Below are positions 40,033 to 51,800 of a stretch of DNA of 64,000 bases, piece by piece. The position numbers and the translations under genes are program-made. The DNA is taken from the NCBI GenBank assembly GCA_013398615.1, contig VZSR01001479.1, forward strand, positions 11,812,095 to 11,876,094. The letters run 5' to 3'. Every line of letters starts with the position of its first letter. Positions within the stretch are counted from its first letter, which is position 1. Below the pieces are notes generated by a model. That model saw only the letters and a list, made by a program, of their open reading frames with translations, searched no databases and was not told where the DNA came from. Source of the DNA: Brachypodius melanocephalos (taxonomy: Eukaryota > Chordata > Aves > Passeriformes > Pycnonotidae).

Positions 40033-40978
40033 AATCATAGAATCATAGGATGGTTTTGGGTTGCAAAGATCCTTAAAGATTATCTGGTTTAAAACCCCCT
40101 GCCGTGGGCAGGGCCACCTTCCACTAGGCCAGGTTTCTCAGAGCTCCCTCCAGTTTGGCCTTGAACACTTCCAGGGATGGNNNNNNNNNNNNNNNNNNNN
40201 NNNNNNNNNNNNNNNNNNNNNNNNNNNNNNNNNNNNNNNNNNNNNNNNNNNNNNNNNNNNNNNNNNNNNNNNNNNNNNNNGATGCAGCCCAGGACACCTT
40301 TGGCTTTCTGGGCTGTGAGTGCCCATTTCCAGCTCTTGTCCAGCCTCTCATCCACCAGCACCCCTAGGTCCTTTTTTCCCCAGGGCTGCCCTCAATCTGT
40401 TCATCCCCCAGCCTGTGTTGATACAGGAGTTGTTCCAGGTGCAGCACCTTGTACTTGGTCTTGTTAAATCTCGTGAGATTCTCATGAACCAATTTCTCCA
40501 GCTTGTGCAGGACCCTCTGGATGCCATCCTGTCCGTCTGGTGTGTCAACCATTTGTCTTGGTGTCATGAGTGAATTTGCTGAGGGTGCACTCAATCCCTG
40601 CCTCTCTGTTGTTAATGAAGATATTAAATAACACTGGTCTCCGTATGAACTCCCAAGGGACGCCACTGCTCCAATTTAGAGAAAAGGATGCTGTGGGGGA
40701 CTGTGTCAAAGGCTTTGCAGAAGTCCAGATATGACATCTATAGCCCTCCTCTTGTCTGTCCATTGATATAATCACTGCATCATCAAAGGCCCCTGGGTTG
40801 GTCAGGCAGGACTTGCCTTTGATGAAGCCGTTCTGGCTGTCCGGTATCACCTTTCTGATCTCCATGTGCCTGAGCACAGCTGCTAGCAGGATCTGTTCCA
40901 GGCACAGAATTGAGGCTGACATGTCGGTGGTTCCCAGAGTCCTCCTTTCCTCCCTCTATAAAGATGGGTACAATGTGT
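40033..40978 (-). mobile_element. CR1 LINE with partial reverse transcriptase, minus strand
   Basis: The 3' tail is at the left (AATCATAGAATCATAG at 40033), followed by the CR1 3' region, an N gap, and then ORF2 sequence to about 40978. Translated fragments on the minus strand include IVPIFIEGGKEDSGNHRHVS, GKSCLTNPGAF, RPVLFNIFINNREAGIECTL and LHKLEKLVHENLTRFNKTKY, all CR1 reverse transcriptase or post-RT signatures. The catalytic F-A-D-D box has become F-T-H-D (minus codons at about 40563-40574). The reading frame shifts between blocks, and a piece of family sequence appears deleted near 40666. It is a dead, 5'-truncated copy. Confidence 0.96.
40181..40280. other. Assembly gap (100 N)
   Basis: Exactly 100 N, the conventional placeholder for a gap of unknown size. 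It falls inside the minus-strand CR1. From family knowledge the sequence left and right of the gap should be several hundred bases apart in CR1, so the true missing piece is probably longer than 100 bases. Frames crossing the N are not usable. Confidence 0.99.
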
Positions 40979-41042
40979 CTCATAGAAACAGAATAATTTC
41001 AATTGGAAAAGAACCTTTAAGGTCATCAAGTTCAGCTGTAAA
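40979..41042 (-). mobile_element. Second CR1 3' end, minus strand
   Basis: Immediately after the larger CR1 another CR1 tail begins: TCATAGAAACAGAATAATTT, then TTGGAAAAGAACCTTTAAGG and TCATCAAGTTCA. These are the standard last 60 bases of CR1 read on the minus strand. Only this stub is recognisable. The 5' truncation of the larger element abuts the 3' tail of this one, so the two lie head to tail in the same orientation. Confidence 0.9.
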
Positions 41043-44000
41043 AAGAAGATCCCATATTGCCCATTCTTTGCTTTATTTTTACACAGCAATTCTTGACTCA
41101 TTGTATTGTATCCACCTTAACTAGTTTCAACCTTCTTCCTTTTCTTCAATAAACAATGTGGAATTAAGTTGTAGTTTTGTGTTAGCACGTTGAGAAGTTT
41201 TTCCTTCCAGTGATTAGACTCTGCTCCTGGTAGTGCAGAGTTAGTTAACGAATTTTTTTAATTGCAGCAGGGCTGACACCATGAAAAGAACCATTTTGTT
41301 ACTTTCTGGAATCCCATTCAGTTTTGGAATTAAAGGGAAAAAAAAAAAAAACAAACCAAAAAAACCAACTAAAAACTCACCCCTAAATCTTTTCAATGAC
41401 TGCTCTATATAAGCAGAATGAGAAAAGGCCTAACCTTATTTCTCTTTGAAGGTTTAACAGAAATTTTTCAGGTTGCGTTCACAGGCCTTTTAATTTGGTG
41501 GTTTGATATATTTAAATACCAGCTTTGCACATTTTAAAATTAGGAAAAGCATCTGGCTCAGTATTTTAAGTTGATTCAGCCTGGACACACCTTTGTTTGG
41601 TCAGGTGCTGGTACACTAATTAAATTAAAGCCTCTATTCACCTTGCCAGCCCTGTCTGACATGGTTCAAGAAGCCTTCACATTGCCTCTGGTAGTCTAAA
41701 GGATGAGAACTATGTATTTAAAAAGCTGTTACCAGATACAGTGCTTTGTAGTTTATTGTAATGAGATTTTGGTGCTCCCCTATAAAATCTCTCTTTGCAA
41801 ATTGCTTTTTTTGTTTTGTTTTTTGGTTGGTTTTTTTTTTTGCTAGTCAGTGCCAGGTGCAGTAACACTAAATATTTTCTTAGTGTAGTTAACCAAAAGG
41901 CCTCTATGTCTATTTTAGTGCTAGTATATCCAGTTCTTCATTTATTTCCAGAAGTATTTATAGTGTCACAAGACTCTGCTTACTTATTTTCCTTGCCATA
42001 GAAAACCCTATGTGGAGAACAAGAATAGTGTTTATACTGCATTTAGAGAAGAATTTCCTTCTTTAATGGTTGCCCAGGATGTGCTAGCTAGCTGTTAATA
42101 CATTAAAAAATACTGCTACTTTTACTATAGGACTTCTTAAAAGTGAATTTATCTAATCCTGATTAGATATAGCCAAAAATTGGAAGTACAAACAGACTTT
42201 GATTATTTATTGTTTTCCCTCCCCTCACTACAGGTATCTATTCTAGAAACCAGCTCAGTATTTTTCACTTTTAAGAAGATTGGGTGATTTGCTGCATGAT
42301 GGGTTCTGCTGCTGTGTTAATTCTTTCTTGCCTTAATGAAAAGAACTGAAAGTTTGTGTTATAATTATGGAGGAAAAACAGTGTCCCAAGTATGCAATTG
42401 AGAGTTCAGGTGCAAATGACAGGAAGATATGGCTAAATGTCTTCTGCATTCTCAGATTTCTGTGCTGCCTGCAGATGTAAATTTAAACAATCAGCATGAT
42501 GAATGTACTTATAATTAAAAACATTTTCCTTTGACTTTTTAGTGTAAGCATGTATTTCCCAGGTTATTGGCTTAGTTCATAATATGAATCCTGCACTCTA
42601 GAAATAGTATATTAATTTTTACATATTTTTTCAATTACTTCATCTGAGAGGCAGCATGCTTTCTTTTCTTGAAAGGGTGTGATTTACAAAATATGCTCAG
42701 TACCTGTGAGCCTAATCCCTGACAGCACAGATACTTCTGTCTTCAGTCTGTCCTTCTCCAGATGATTTGCTTCAGCCCCTGCCACTCTCAGTTCAGCTAT
42801 TTCTGTGTCTGTGCCATGAAACTTGCTTGGGTTAAAAAGAAAGCAAAAGCAATGAGCCAGCAGGGCTGGGTCTTCCTGTGTTGGCTCTGATGCCAGTTCA
42901 AACATTTTGGGAACTGAGGATGTCGGATAACAGACCTCCAGGAGCCTCTCTTTCTGAGTGCTGCTGGAGTGGGATTCCTTGAACAGTGGTAATTAATGGG
43001 CTGTTGGGAATGGGTCAGCTTTCACATTTTGAAGTGTGGAGCCACAAAAGTGGAAGCAGAGGATGTGTGTTCTTGCTCATAAGAAACCAAAACCCCTTCT
43101 GGTGATTAAGCAGAATAGTTTACCTTATGCTTTTGTTCCTCATTTTCTCTGCTTAAAGAACATTTCTTCTTACTTTACTGTAACTAACTGTGGGATTTTA
43201 CTACTAGAGTGGAGGGGATCAACCTTTTCTAAGGGAGCTCATGACTAGGACAATTACTGAGGAGATTATCCTAGTGAAGGCAAACTGGTCAAGGAAATTG
43301 CGTTTGGCAATCCAAAGCGCAAACACAGAAGAGGAAGAAATAAAACAAACAAAGCATTAAGGTCCTTCATTTCAAGCCCCACTGATGCTTCTCATTGAAA
43401 AGCCCTGCTTCATTGTGTACTTTTTGTACTTATTAGAGAAGAGAACCAAGCAAACCTTTCTTCCCCTTTATCTTGCCCATGGCATTTGCAAGTTAGCACT
43501 TGTTCTGTAATCCCAGGCAGTTTGGTTGGTGTGCAAGATGTGATCATGCCTTGCATGAGATCCTGCCTTTGTCAAAAACCAAAACAGAGCCCCGTTGGAA
43601 AGGGAAGCTCCCACCAAGCTGCAACTTGCACGAGTGCCACCATCACCTGGCACTGGAGTGAGACAGCCTGCCAGAGCCTGGGAGCAGCACCTCACAAAGG
43701 TTCACTTTGTTGCAACAACACCAGGGTTGCTAGGGAGAGGGTAATTAAACCAGTCTATTAATCTTGAAGTGCCTACAGCTAGATCTGTTCAAAGGCAACA
43801 TCCGTTTGAAGTTGGTGCTTCAAACTGCATTGCAAAGGTGGCCAACTGGAAGTCACACGTGACCTAAGCTGCTCCTGCCCCTTGTCTTGGGGCTGTTATT
43901 CCACACAAAAGTTGTTTCAGTGTCTAGGGTAAATGTGAAGAGTCATCCTGAAACCAAGGTGAGTGATGGTAGAAAGATAGCAGCAACAGTGCTGTGCTAA

Positions 44001-45479
44001 ACTTCAAAATGTGATTCAGAATGTATGTGAAAAAGAGGTTTGAAATGCAATGAATGGAAAGCAAGAGCAAAAACATCCCAGCTTTTTTTTTTTAATGGAA
44101 ACTCTGTACCCTGGTTGCACTGTCTGTATTCCTTAGGTGCCAGTAATAGCCAACCACCCAGCAGTACAGGTTTAGTCTGGCTGGGCTGAAGCATGCAAAT
44201 AATCTTCATTGCTTTTTTTGTTAGTTATGGGAACAAACATAATATCTAAGCTCACTAACTTTTTGACATCAATAAGCTTTAGTTTCTCTGCTCATTACTG
44301 CACAGAGTTCATGTGAACATGGTGTTCCTGGGATGTCTTTTATTGGAACACCTTTTCCTGGAATCCCTACAGTCCATATTTTTGTTAAACCATGACCTTC
44401 CTGTTCTTTCTTGCTTCGTATAACTTGTGGCAAGGAAGCACTCTCGTGGTGCTGTTAGTCTGGGTTTAGGGAGCTGTTTACCAACATGCTGTGATAATTG
44501 CTTAAATCTATGTGTTAATATCAGCCAGAACTGATTTCGTTAGCCTAGGGGCTAGCTGGATAGTAGATCAGTGGGTGCAAGACTGATCACAGTCTAACAA
44601 AGCTATCTGTGGGATCATTTGATAATAGAGAATGAAGGTTGTGTTTAAAAACAAATAAACAAATCCCTGGAAGCCATGTATAAAGAGACTAAAAAAACCT
44701 AGATACAGTAGAGGGCTTTTTTTGTGCTGTATGTTACTTTGATCTTTTGTCAATTTAATATGCCTGATCTGGAAAATGCTCACTATTAAGAAAAGTTAAG
44801 CAAAAAAATTGTATGGACCAGGATAAAAAAATTCCACTTCTTGAGACTACTCACACCAAAACTTTTTTACCTACCATGGAAAGATAAACTTCAGTCTTTT
44901 CTACTGGTCAAGTGCTTACGGGAAGACTTCAGATAATTGTGAAGCCTAAATCAGCAGCAGTAGCTTTGTCCCACTTAATATAAGTTAAAAAACCCCTTCT
45001 CTCCTCTCTCCCCCACTTGAAGAAGCCAAAGAGCATAGGGCCATGGAGTAGGAACAGAGAACAGTAGTAGCAGGCTTCAGGAGATATTTGGCTGATGAGG
45101 GAATAGTTTACTTAAGTAAAGAAAATTCTTTGAAATTTGAGACGTAAACCGATAAATAGTACGGGTTCTCAGTTTATGTCATGTGAAATTTGATTTTGTT
45201 TTCTTCCAAGATGAGAAAATGTACATGGTAATGTTATCAGGACCTGTGTACTGAAAACCTTTACCTGTGAATAAATAATGGCCCTCCACTGGAATTTCAA
45301 GCCCATATCCAACAGTTTTTTAAAAAAACTAACATTTCTGTCAACTCAATTACCTCAATTAAATAGTGGAGGGGCAAATTGTATAGAGTTGATGGCATTT
45401 ATCCTTCAAAGATCATATTCAAAACAGCAGATGATATTTTGTAAAAAATTTTTATGTGTATTTTGGTTTTTTTTCTGTC
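41043..45479. other. Unique sequence, nothing gene-like
   Basis: AT-rich unique DNA with an A15 run at 41338-41352 (the only long A run found) and a T-rich tract at 41805-41841. The region 43460-43780 is more GC-balanced with frames open on both strands but no recognisable product. Confidence 0.4.
41565..41720. promoter_or_regulatory. Candidate conserved non-coding element
   Basis: A non-repetitive patch combines a SOX-type CTTTGTTTG (about 41591), an E-box-like CAGGTG (about 41602) and a homeodomain-type CTAATTAAATTAA (about 41616). The sequence around it is free of low-complexity runs. The call rests on motif clustering alone. Confidence 0.17.
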
Positions 45480-45886
45480 TGTCATAGTTTGGGAATGGTA
45501 CTGCCCACTTTAGTGCTCCCACTGAGTCTCTCCAAACTATGTGCAACTCTCTCGTTTCCCCCTCTCCTTCTCCCTGCAATGGGATGGAGAGGAGAATTGG
45601 AGGCACAAAAGGTAAAGATCATGGGTTGAAATAAGAACAATTTAATAGGAATACAAATGAGCTAAGAAAAAAATAGTAACAGCAAGCATAGGGATGACAG
45701 AGGGTACAAGGAACAATTGGCACATGAGTTCTCACTGCTGGCAATACCTCATTCTGCTGTGCTGCCCCATGCAGAAGGGACCCTTTCCCCCATCCCTGTG
45801 AGCTGGGATAGATTAACTCCCAGGTCCTAGCCATGGCCCCTCCTGACTACTGCAAAAATTAACCCTGTCCTGGCCAGAACCAGGAC
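45480..45886 (-). mobile_element. Solo LTR of an avian endogenous retrovirus, minus strand
   Basis: About 407 bases. Read on the minus strand, it starts near 45886 with a TCCTGGTTCTGGCCAGGACA block and GGGTTAATTTTTGC. It passes through a GAGTTAATCTATCCCAGC block, and near the other end carries the TTAAATTGTTCTTATTTCAA and CCCATGATCTTTACC blocks. It ends in CTATGACA at 45480. These are features of an LTR family spread through many bird genomes. No gag, pol or env remnant is adjacent, so it is a solo LTR left by recombination. No five-base target duplication is obvious. The open frames within it are not genes. Confidence 0.85.
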
Positions 45887-48800
45887 TAGCCTCACTATTT
45901 ATGCAAAATGATCTCTGTTGTCTGTCTTCCCACTGCCCTATGAAGCAGACACTAATTCCAAGTACAGTGCAGTTAATTACTGTTGCTTCTGAATACCCTA
46001 TAGGCCTTATATATGTGTGTGTGTATATGTATATAGAGGTAGATGACTCACAGTTGTGAGATAAATTTCTGGAGGCCCTTAGTCATTTTCAGATAAACAC
46101 AAAGGAAGAAAGGACACTTCCCTCCAAAAATATAAGTTTTAGCTTACGTTTGTCTCTGGTAATAGGGTACTGTAGCAAGCATGAACTGAGAATTGCAGGT
46201 GGTTTCATGGAGGGCATAAAATCAGCCTTTTTCTAATTGCTAGCTGGAACTGTCACTCCACTAATTTTTAGTTCTGCCTTACTGTAGTGAGTGACTCTAC
46301 TGAATACAGAACAAGCACTCTCTTGTGTATTTTAATAAAATAAATCAGTAATTACATATGATAATTTTTACTTGTTTTCTATCTCAGCTTCTTGGAAAGA
46401 AACAAATCTCAAGCTACTCATCAAGCAGGATGCTGAGGTCAATCCTTTCCTCAGTCTGTGTGTATCTACATTTGTTCTTTGTTTATCATGTCAGGTCTCT
46501 ATGAAGATTCTTTACAACAGAAAATATTCAAATTCTGGTGAAACGTATGCATTAGAGTAGCAGATCAAACAAACAATTGTTCATTTAGAAATGTAAAAAA
46601 AGCCCCAGCATTACTAAAGATCTAAAACTCTGCTCTTTTCTTGATTTGTGCTGAAAATCAAACACTCAAATAGCTTTTCTTTTCGAAGTGCAATCAGACG
46701 TGTTCTCTGACGCTTGTTCTCAGCTTGCTGCTGGCTAAGTGAAGACTGCCTTCCTAGCCAAGGAAGAAACACTTCACCAGGAGGTCATCCTAGGCTTTGG
46801 AAAAACTCTGTAGCTTCTTGTTCAAGATACTTGTCAAGTTCCATTTCTCCTTTGCATTTAAAGAAGGTCCCAGAGCTGATCTCATCCAACACATGTCCAG
46901 AGCCCGTATGGCTGACACAGTAAAAGGCAGCACAGAAGACATGTTTTCAGTGGAAAAGAATGACTAATGGTGCAGCCTGTCACAGGACAAGAAGTGATTT
47001 AATTCCCTGATGAATTTCGATTAATTATTTCTTTTTTTTGTTTTGTTGGTTTTTGTTCACAAGTGTTGCAGTTAAATAGCAATTAGGCAGATGAGTTGTG
47101 AAGTAAAAGAGAGCATAAACAAACTAAGGCATTCTCAAACATGACTTTAAGAATGAACACCAATAGAAAATAATGCTCAGGAGAAATGTGTCAGACGTGT
47201 TTCTTTGATTTATGAAAGCTGTAATATCATTAATAACCAGAAAATTAATACTTACATATGAATTCCCAGCTGACTTCTTTCTCCACAGCAATGCTGGTAC
47301 AATATTGAGGTAATGCAGTGAAGGAATATCAGAAAACTTGTTTGACTGTAAAAAGACTTGCTTATTTTTTTACTGTTTTCAGACAGATCAGTGTCCTGAG
47401 CTATCTTGTAGCATGGCCTGACAGCTTTGCAGGAGAAAGCAAGGAAGGCAGAGCAAGCAACTTCCCCAGAGACACAGATATATTCATTACTGCTGCTGCT
47501 GGATGTTAAACCTTGCTTTAATCTTCCATGTTTTTCTACCAGTATGGAGAGTGATACTTCACCTTACAGAACCATAAGCACACATCCTACATGCTTCTAC
47601 TGTGTGCTAATACTGAAATATCTGGGGTTTTGTCTGGCTCATATTGAGTTTGAGCTTTGAAGATCCATCTTAAAGAAGAATTTTATCTCTTTATTTTGAA
47701 ACGTACCCTTGCAGTGCGTTTGTGGTGCTTTAGGAACCAAGTGAAATGAATGCACTTCTGAGCTATAAATCAGAAAGAAACACGTAAGTGAAGAAACTCA
47801 TTATGTAAGACAAACTGAACAGGGAGGGACCACTGTGTTGCAAAACTGACACCAGCAGCCACTAAAGATAAACAGTGAAGAAAAAAAAAGATGAGGACAA
47901 ATTTTGTGAAGGGATAGAAACTATAGTGTTAAAGGAAGCATGGTTTTTCTATGCAAGAAAACACCTAGAGGCAGTTTATAGTGCTGGAAATCAAGTGGTA
48001 AATGGTTGTACTGGGACTAATATAAAGGTAGCCTCAAATGGAAATTTATTGTGCCATTGTACTACTGTTTACTGTTTGATTCATCTCTGAGTACTCCTTA
48101 GGAAAGTCATGGGCAATAGGAGAATAATTTTATCTCTTAGGAAGATGTTAAATGAAGCATCTCATGTTGTGCTCATTAGCAGAAGAAAAGAAAGCAAGCA
48201 AACACCCTATAAACCATGCTGGGAATGGTTCAGATGTCTACAATCTTTCTTGGCAGTGATTTGAATTTCTTCCCACTAATTTGTTGTTTTGTCATAGCTA
48301 AATGAATATTGGCTTCATTTTTGTTGTTGTTGATGATGATTGAAATTCGTGTAGAAAATTGTGATTTTGTTTATTGCAAAAAACAGTTGATGGCAGCTGA
48401 GTGCATCTTGCATGGGTGAACCTTCCTATGTAATTCTGTGCCTGTTGTAATAAACCCTTACATCAAGTTTCACTGTATGCAGACCCTGTCCTGAACATTT
48501 CTACAAGCTGAGGTTTAAATAATTTTATTTCTAAAAACCTATGTCAAATCCCATGCTTTCACAAAGGTGAAAAATTTTGGTCAAGGACAGAAATCTGTTT
48601 GTGATTAAGTAATAAAGAAGTAACCTCAAACACAGTCTGTCTGCTAAGCCTGTATGTTTGTATGTATTGCTGTATCAAGAAAAAGGGATTGAGTGGGTAG
48701 AAAATAAAAGATAGGATACTGTATTTCAAATCAAGGACTTGGAGAAGGATGACCTCACTGCAGAACATAACAGGAACTGTGGATAGGCTGGCACATTTTT

Positions 48801-51800
48801 TTTTAATTGGGTTCAAGAGGAGGTATGTTTTCTCTCAAGGAGATGTTTCTGATATTATTTCTCCTACATTCATGAATACTAGGCTAATCTGTTGTAGTGA
48901 GAGGCAGTTTTCAAGGTTTTGGCATCTACTTTAATCAAAAAGGAGATAGAATATAGCTACAGGCTTAAGACCAAATATGGCATACTCAGATTTTGATTTG
49001 TTCAATTTGCCTTAATTTCAACCTAGGGGAAAAAAATCTATATAAATGCTCCATACTCTAGGAATACTTTTCAGTAATGAACTCAGCTAAATCTTTCCAT
49101 TTTTGAAGGGCAGCTTTATATATTAAAGATATTTAGGATGTCTGGACACAGTGAACAGAATGAAAATGTTCTTGATTTTCTCCCCTCCTGAAAACAATTG
49201 ACTATTGTCAAGGGAACAGGGGCTGTTTTTACTGTCCCATAAAGAATTGCCAGTGGAAATGTGGCTGACACGCTGATGAACTTCTCTAGAAAATGTTCTG
49301 CTCTGGGCAAACGAGGACTGTGGATAAGCATCTGTTGGCCATGTCTTACACTACCTTGATGTTGATGTAGCTTGCTTTCTAGATTGATAAAGAGACCGAG
49401 TAAAGAAAGTGAGTGGTTTGTGTTTGTTTGGTTGGGTTTTTAAAAATGTAAATATTTTAAAATTTTATAGTACTTTAAAGATGTTTCTGGTCTGTTTTCC
49501 TCAAAACAGTTTCCACAGAGACTATGCTAAGGCCAGTCTGGGTTGCAAAGTTTTGCGTTTCTATTTTGTGAATGCATTCAACTTCAGTTCTGACCTAAGG
49601 GAATCTAGGTTGAAGGTACCGAATCTGGAGGGGTTTTTAACAGCGCCTCAGTGATCATGATGTGTTTTTTTGACCTGGGCCAGAGCTGAGAGGCTGAGGT
49701 CTCTGATCCATTAACAAGGCAGAAGGTCACAGGGAGTGCTGAGTTACTCCATAGGCTGTCAATAAATCATTCTGCTAATCTTGGAATTATCTTGTCTGGG
49801 GGAGGTACTTCTTACAGACGAAGAATAGTGCCTGGTGTGGGAAATCAAACTTGTGTTACTCTTTGTTTCTCTTTTGTCTGGCTTAAAATAAACAGTTACA
49901 TTCAAAAGACAGGCTGAGTTCGTTGTATATGTAGCCATGATGGAAAAGTTTCCATTTTGGCCTTCTAAAATTTGGCTCTAGAAGCAGCCCTTAACTGGAA
50001 ATGTGTTCTGGTAAAAGGTGTGCTTTCTTCTCCCAGTCTTTATTTTAAAATAGAAGTTATTTATTGATCCCATGCTCTTCCAAGGGCTGAGATTTGACTC
50101 AGATGTAGTTAATATATTGATAATGCAATGATTAACTTCATTTTCACTAATTCAAAATCTAGAATTTTCTAAATGAGAAGGAAATGGAATGACTTAACTA
50201 AGAAAAATAATAATAAAAACCCCCCAGCCAACTCAAGTATTCTGGCATTGGTTCAAGTGCTTTGCCAAGTGACTTAGCTTGAAAAAACATATTTTTATTA
50301 CCAAGGAAAAAGCAGCTCATTTATGAAGTTTGAATGAAAAAGTTTAAAAACGACCAAGTATTAGAATATATGTGCCAAATGCAATTTTGGGCAGCATGTA
50401 AATAATACCCTGCAATCTTGTTTGAAACCGGTTTTCAGCTTTTGGTGCTGTCACTTACTACCTTGACCAAAAACTCTGTATTTTGGATTTTTTTCCCTCA
50501 CTGCTTTTTGGATTCTCTTCCTTGCCTATAGCACCCTCATCTTCCTTTCCCCATGTACAAAAGTATTGGATATATTTTTATTAATTTTATATGTAAAATT
50601 ATGGATAGCCAAATTCGCCTTCATAGTACATCTTGAAGCTGGAAAATGATGGATGAAAATATTTTAGTCCAAATTTATTTGAATTATTCTTTGTTTAATA
50701 CTAATTTTATTACCTGGAGAGTATTTCTAACAGTTACCAATGAGCAGGAAATATAAGTAATTTTGGGGCCAAATTATTTGCATTCTCATTTGGGCACCTA
50801 AACTTTACTGTTCAAATAGCAAAGCTGAAAAGCTGATTTTGAAGTGTTTGGAAACATAAATTATGTTAGTTCACTCATGTAAAGTTGAAGGTGGAGCTTT
50901 TGTTGACTAAAGATATCCCAAGAATTCATCTTAACAATATATGCAGTGTGCACAGGTATCTTTGAGACTTAAATATGGATGTGCCAGCTTGGGTATTTGG
51001 GGATCATGCTTTTGCTCAATAATTGTGCAGGCTATACTAGGGCAAAATCAATTCTTTTATTTTAAATGCTGTGTTTTATCTTTAGTGGGACCAGAATGTA
51101 GCACAGATGTAAATCCCCTTCACTGTAAAACTGGACCCCAGTGTTTGACTGAAATCAGGCTCTTCTGTGTACTTGCATTTAGGGTGAAATACAGGCTGAT
51201 ATATAAATGTGTCTCTGAGTTTCAGGTGAAAAATCAAGGCATGATGATATAACCATAACACCCCCCCCACTGCCAAATATTACAGATGATAGGGGATTGT
51301 TTAAAACATAATAATGGTAAAAACATCTGTAATCTGGAGGCAAAGATTTGAAGCCCAAGGTTTAGTTTCTCTGTGCTAACATTAAAGTAAGAAATAAATT
51401 TATCACTATGATGAGTAAGTAGTAACTGAAAAAAAATTATATCAAGGCTCTGGTTTCAGTTTAATGGTTAGGTATTAAAAACTGAAATTAAAACAAAACA
51501 AAGCACTCTCATTCGATGAAAGGATATTTCTTCCATACTGGAAAAAAAAATCCCGTGAAAATGTCGTTTGAAATTAAATATTTATGCAGTGTGAGTTGTT
51601 TCCAAGTCAAGAAGGCAGGAGTTGGATCTCACACTGGGAGAGAGCAATGACTGTATTGGTTGGCTGGGTGGTGGCTCCACTAGGATAAAATAGAGGAAAG
51701 AATGATGCTTCAGACACTTCCAGCTACCAGTCTTAATGTTTATCTTTTGTGTTGCCTCATTTGGTACAGTCAATTTTCTTCCTCAGAGGTGAATTAAAAG

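Noticed and set aside
40061..40467. Frames crossing the first N block
   Set aside because: The N are unknown bases in a gap of uncertain length inside a CR1, so no frame across them is meaningful.
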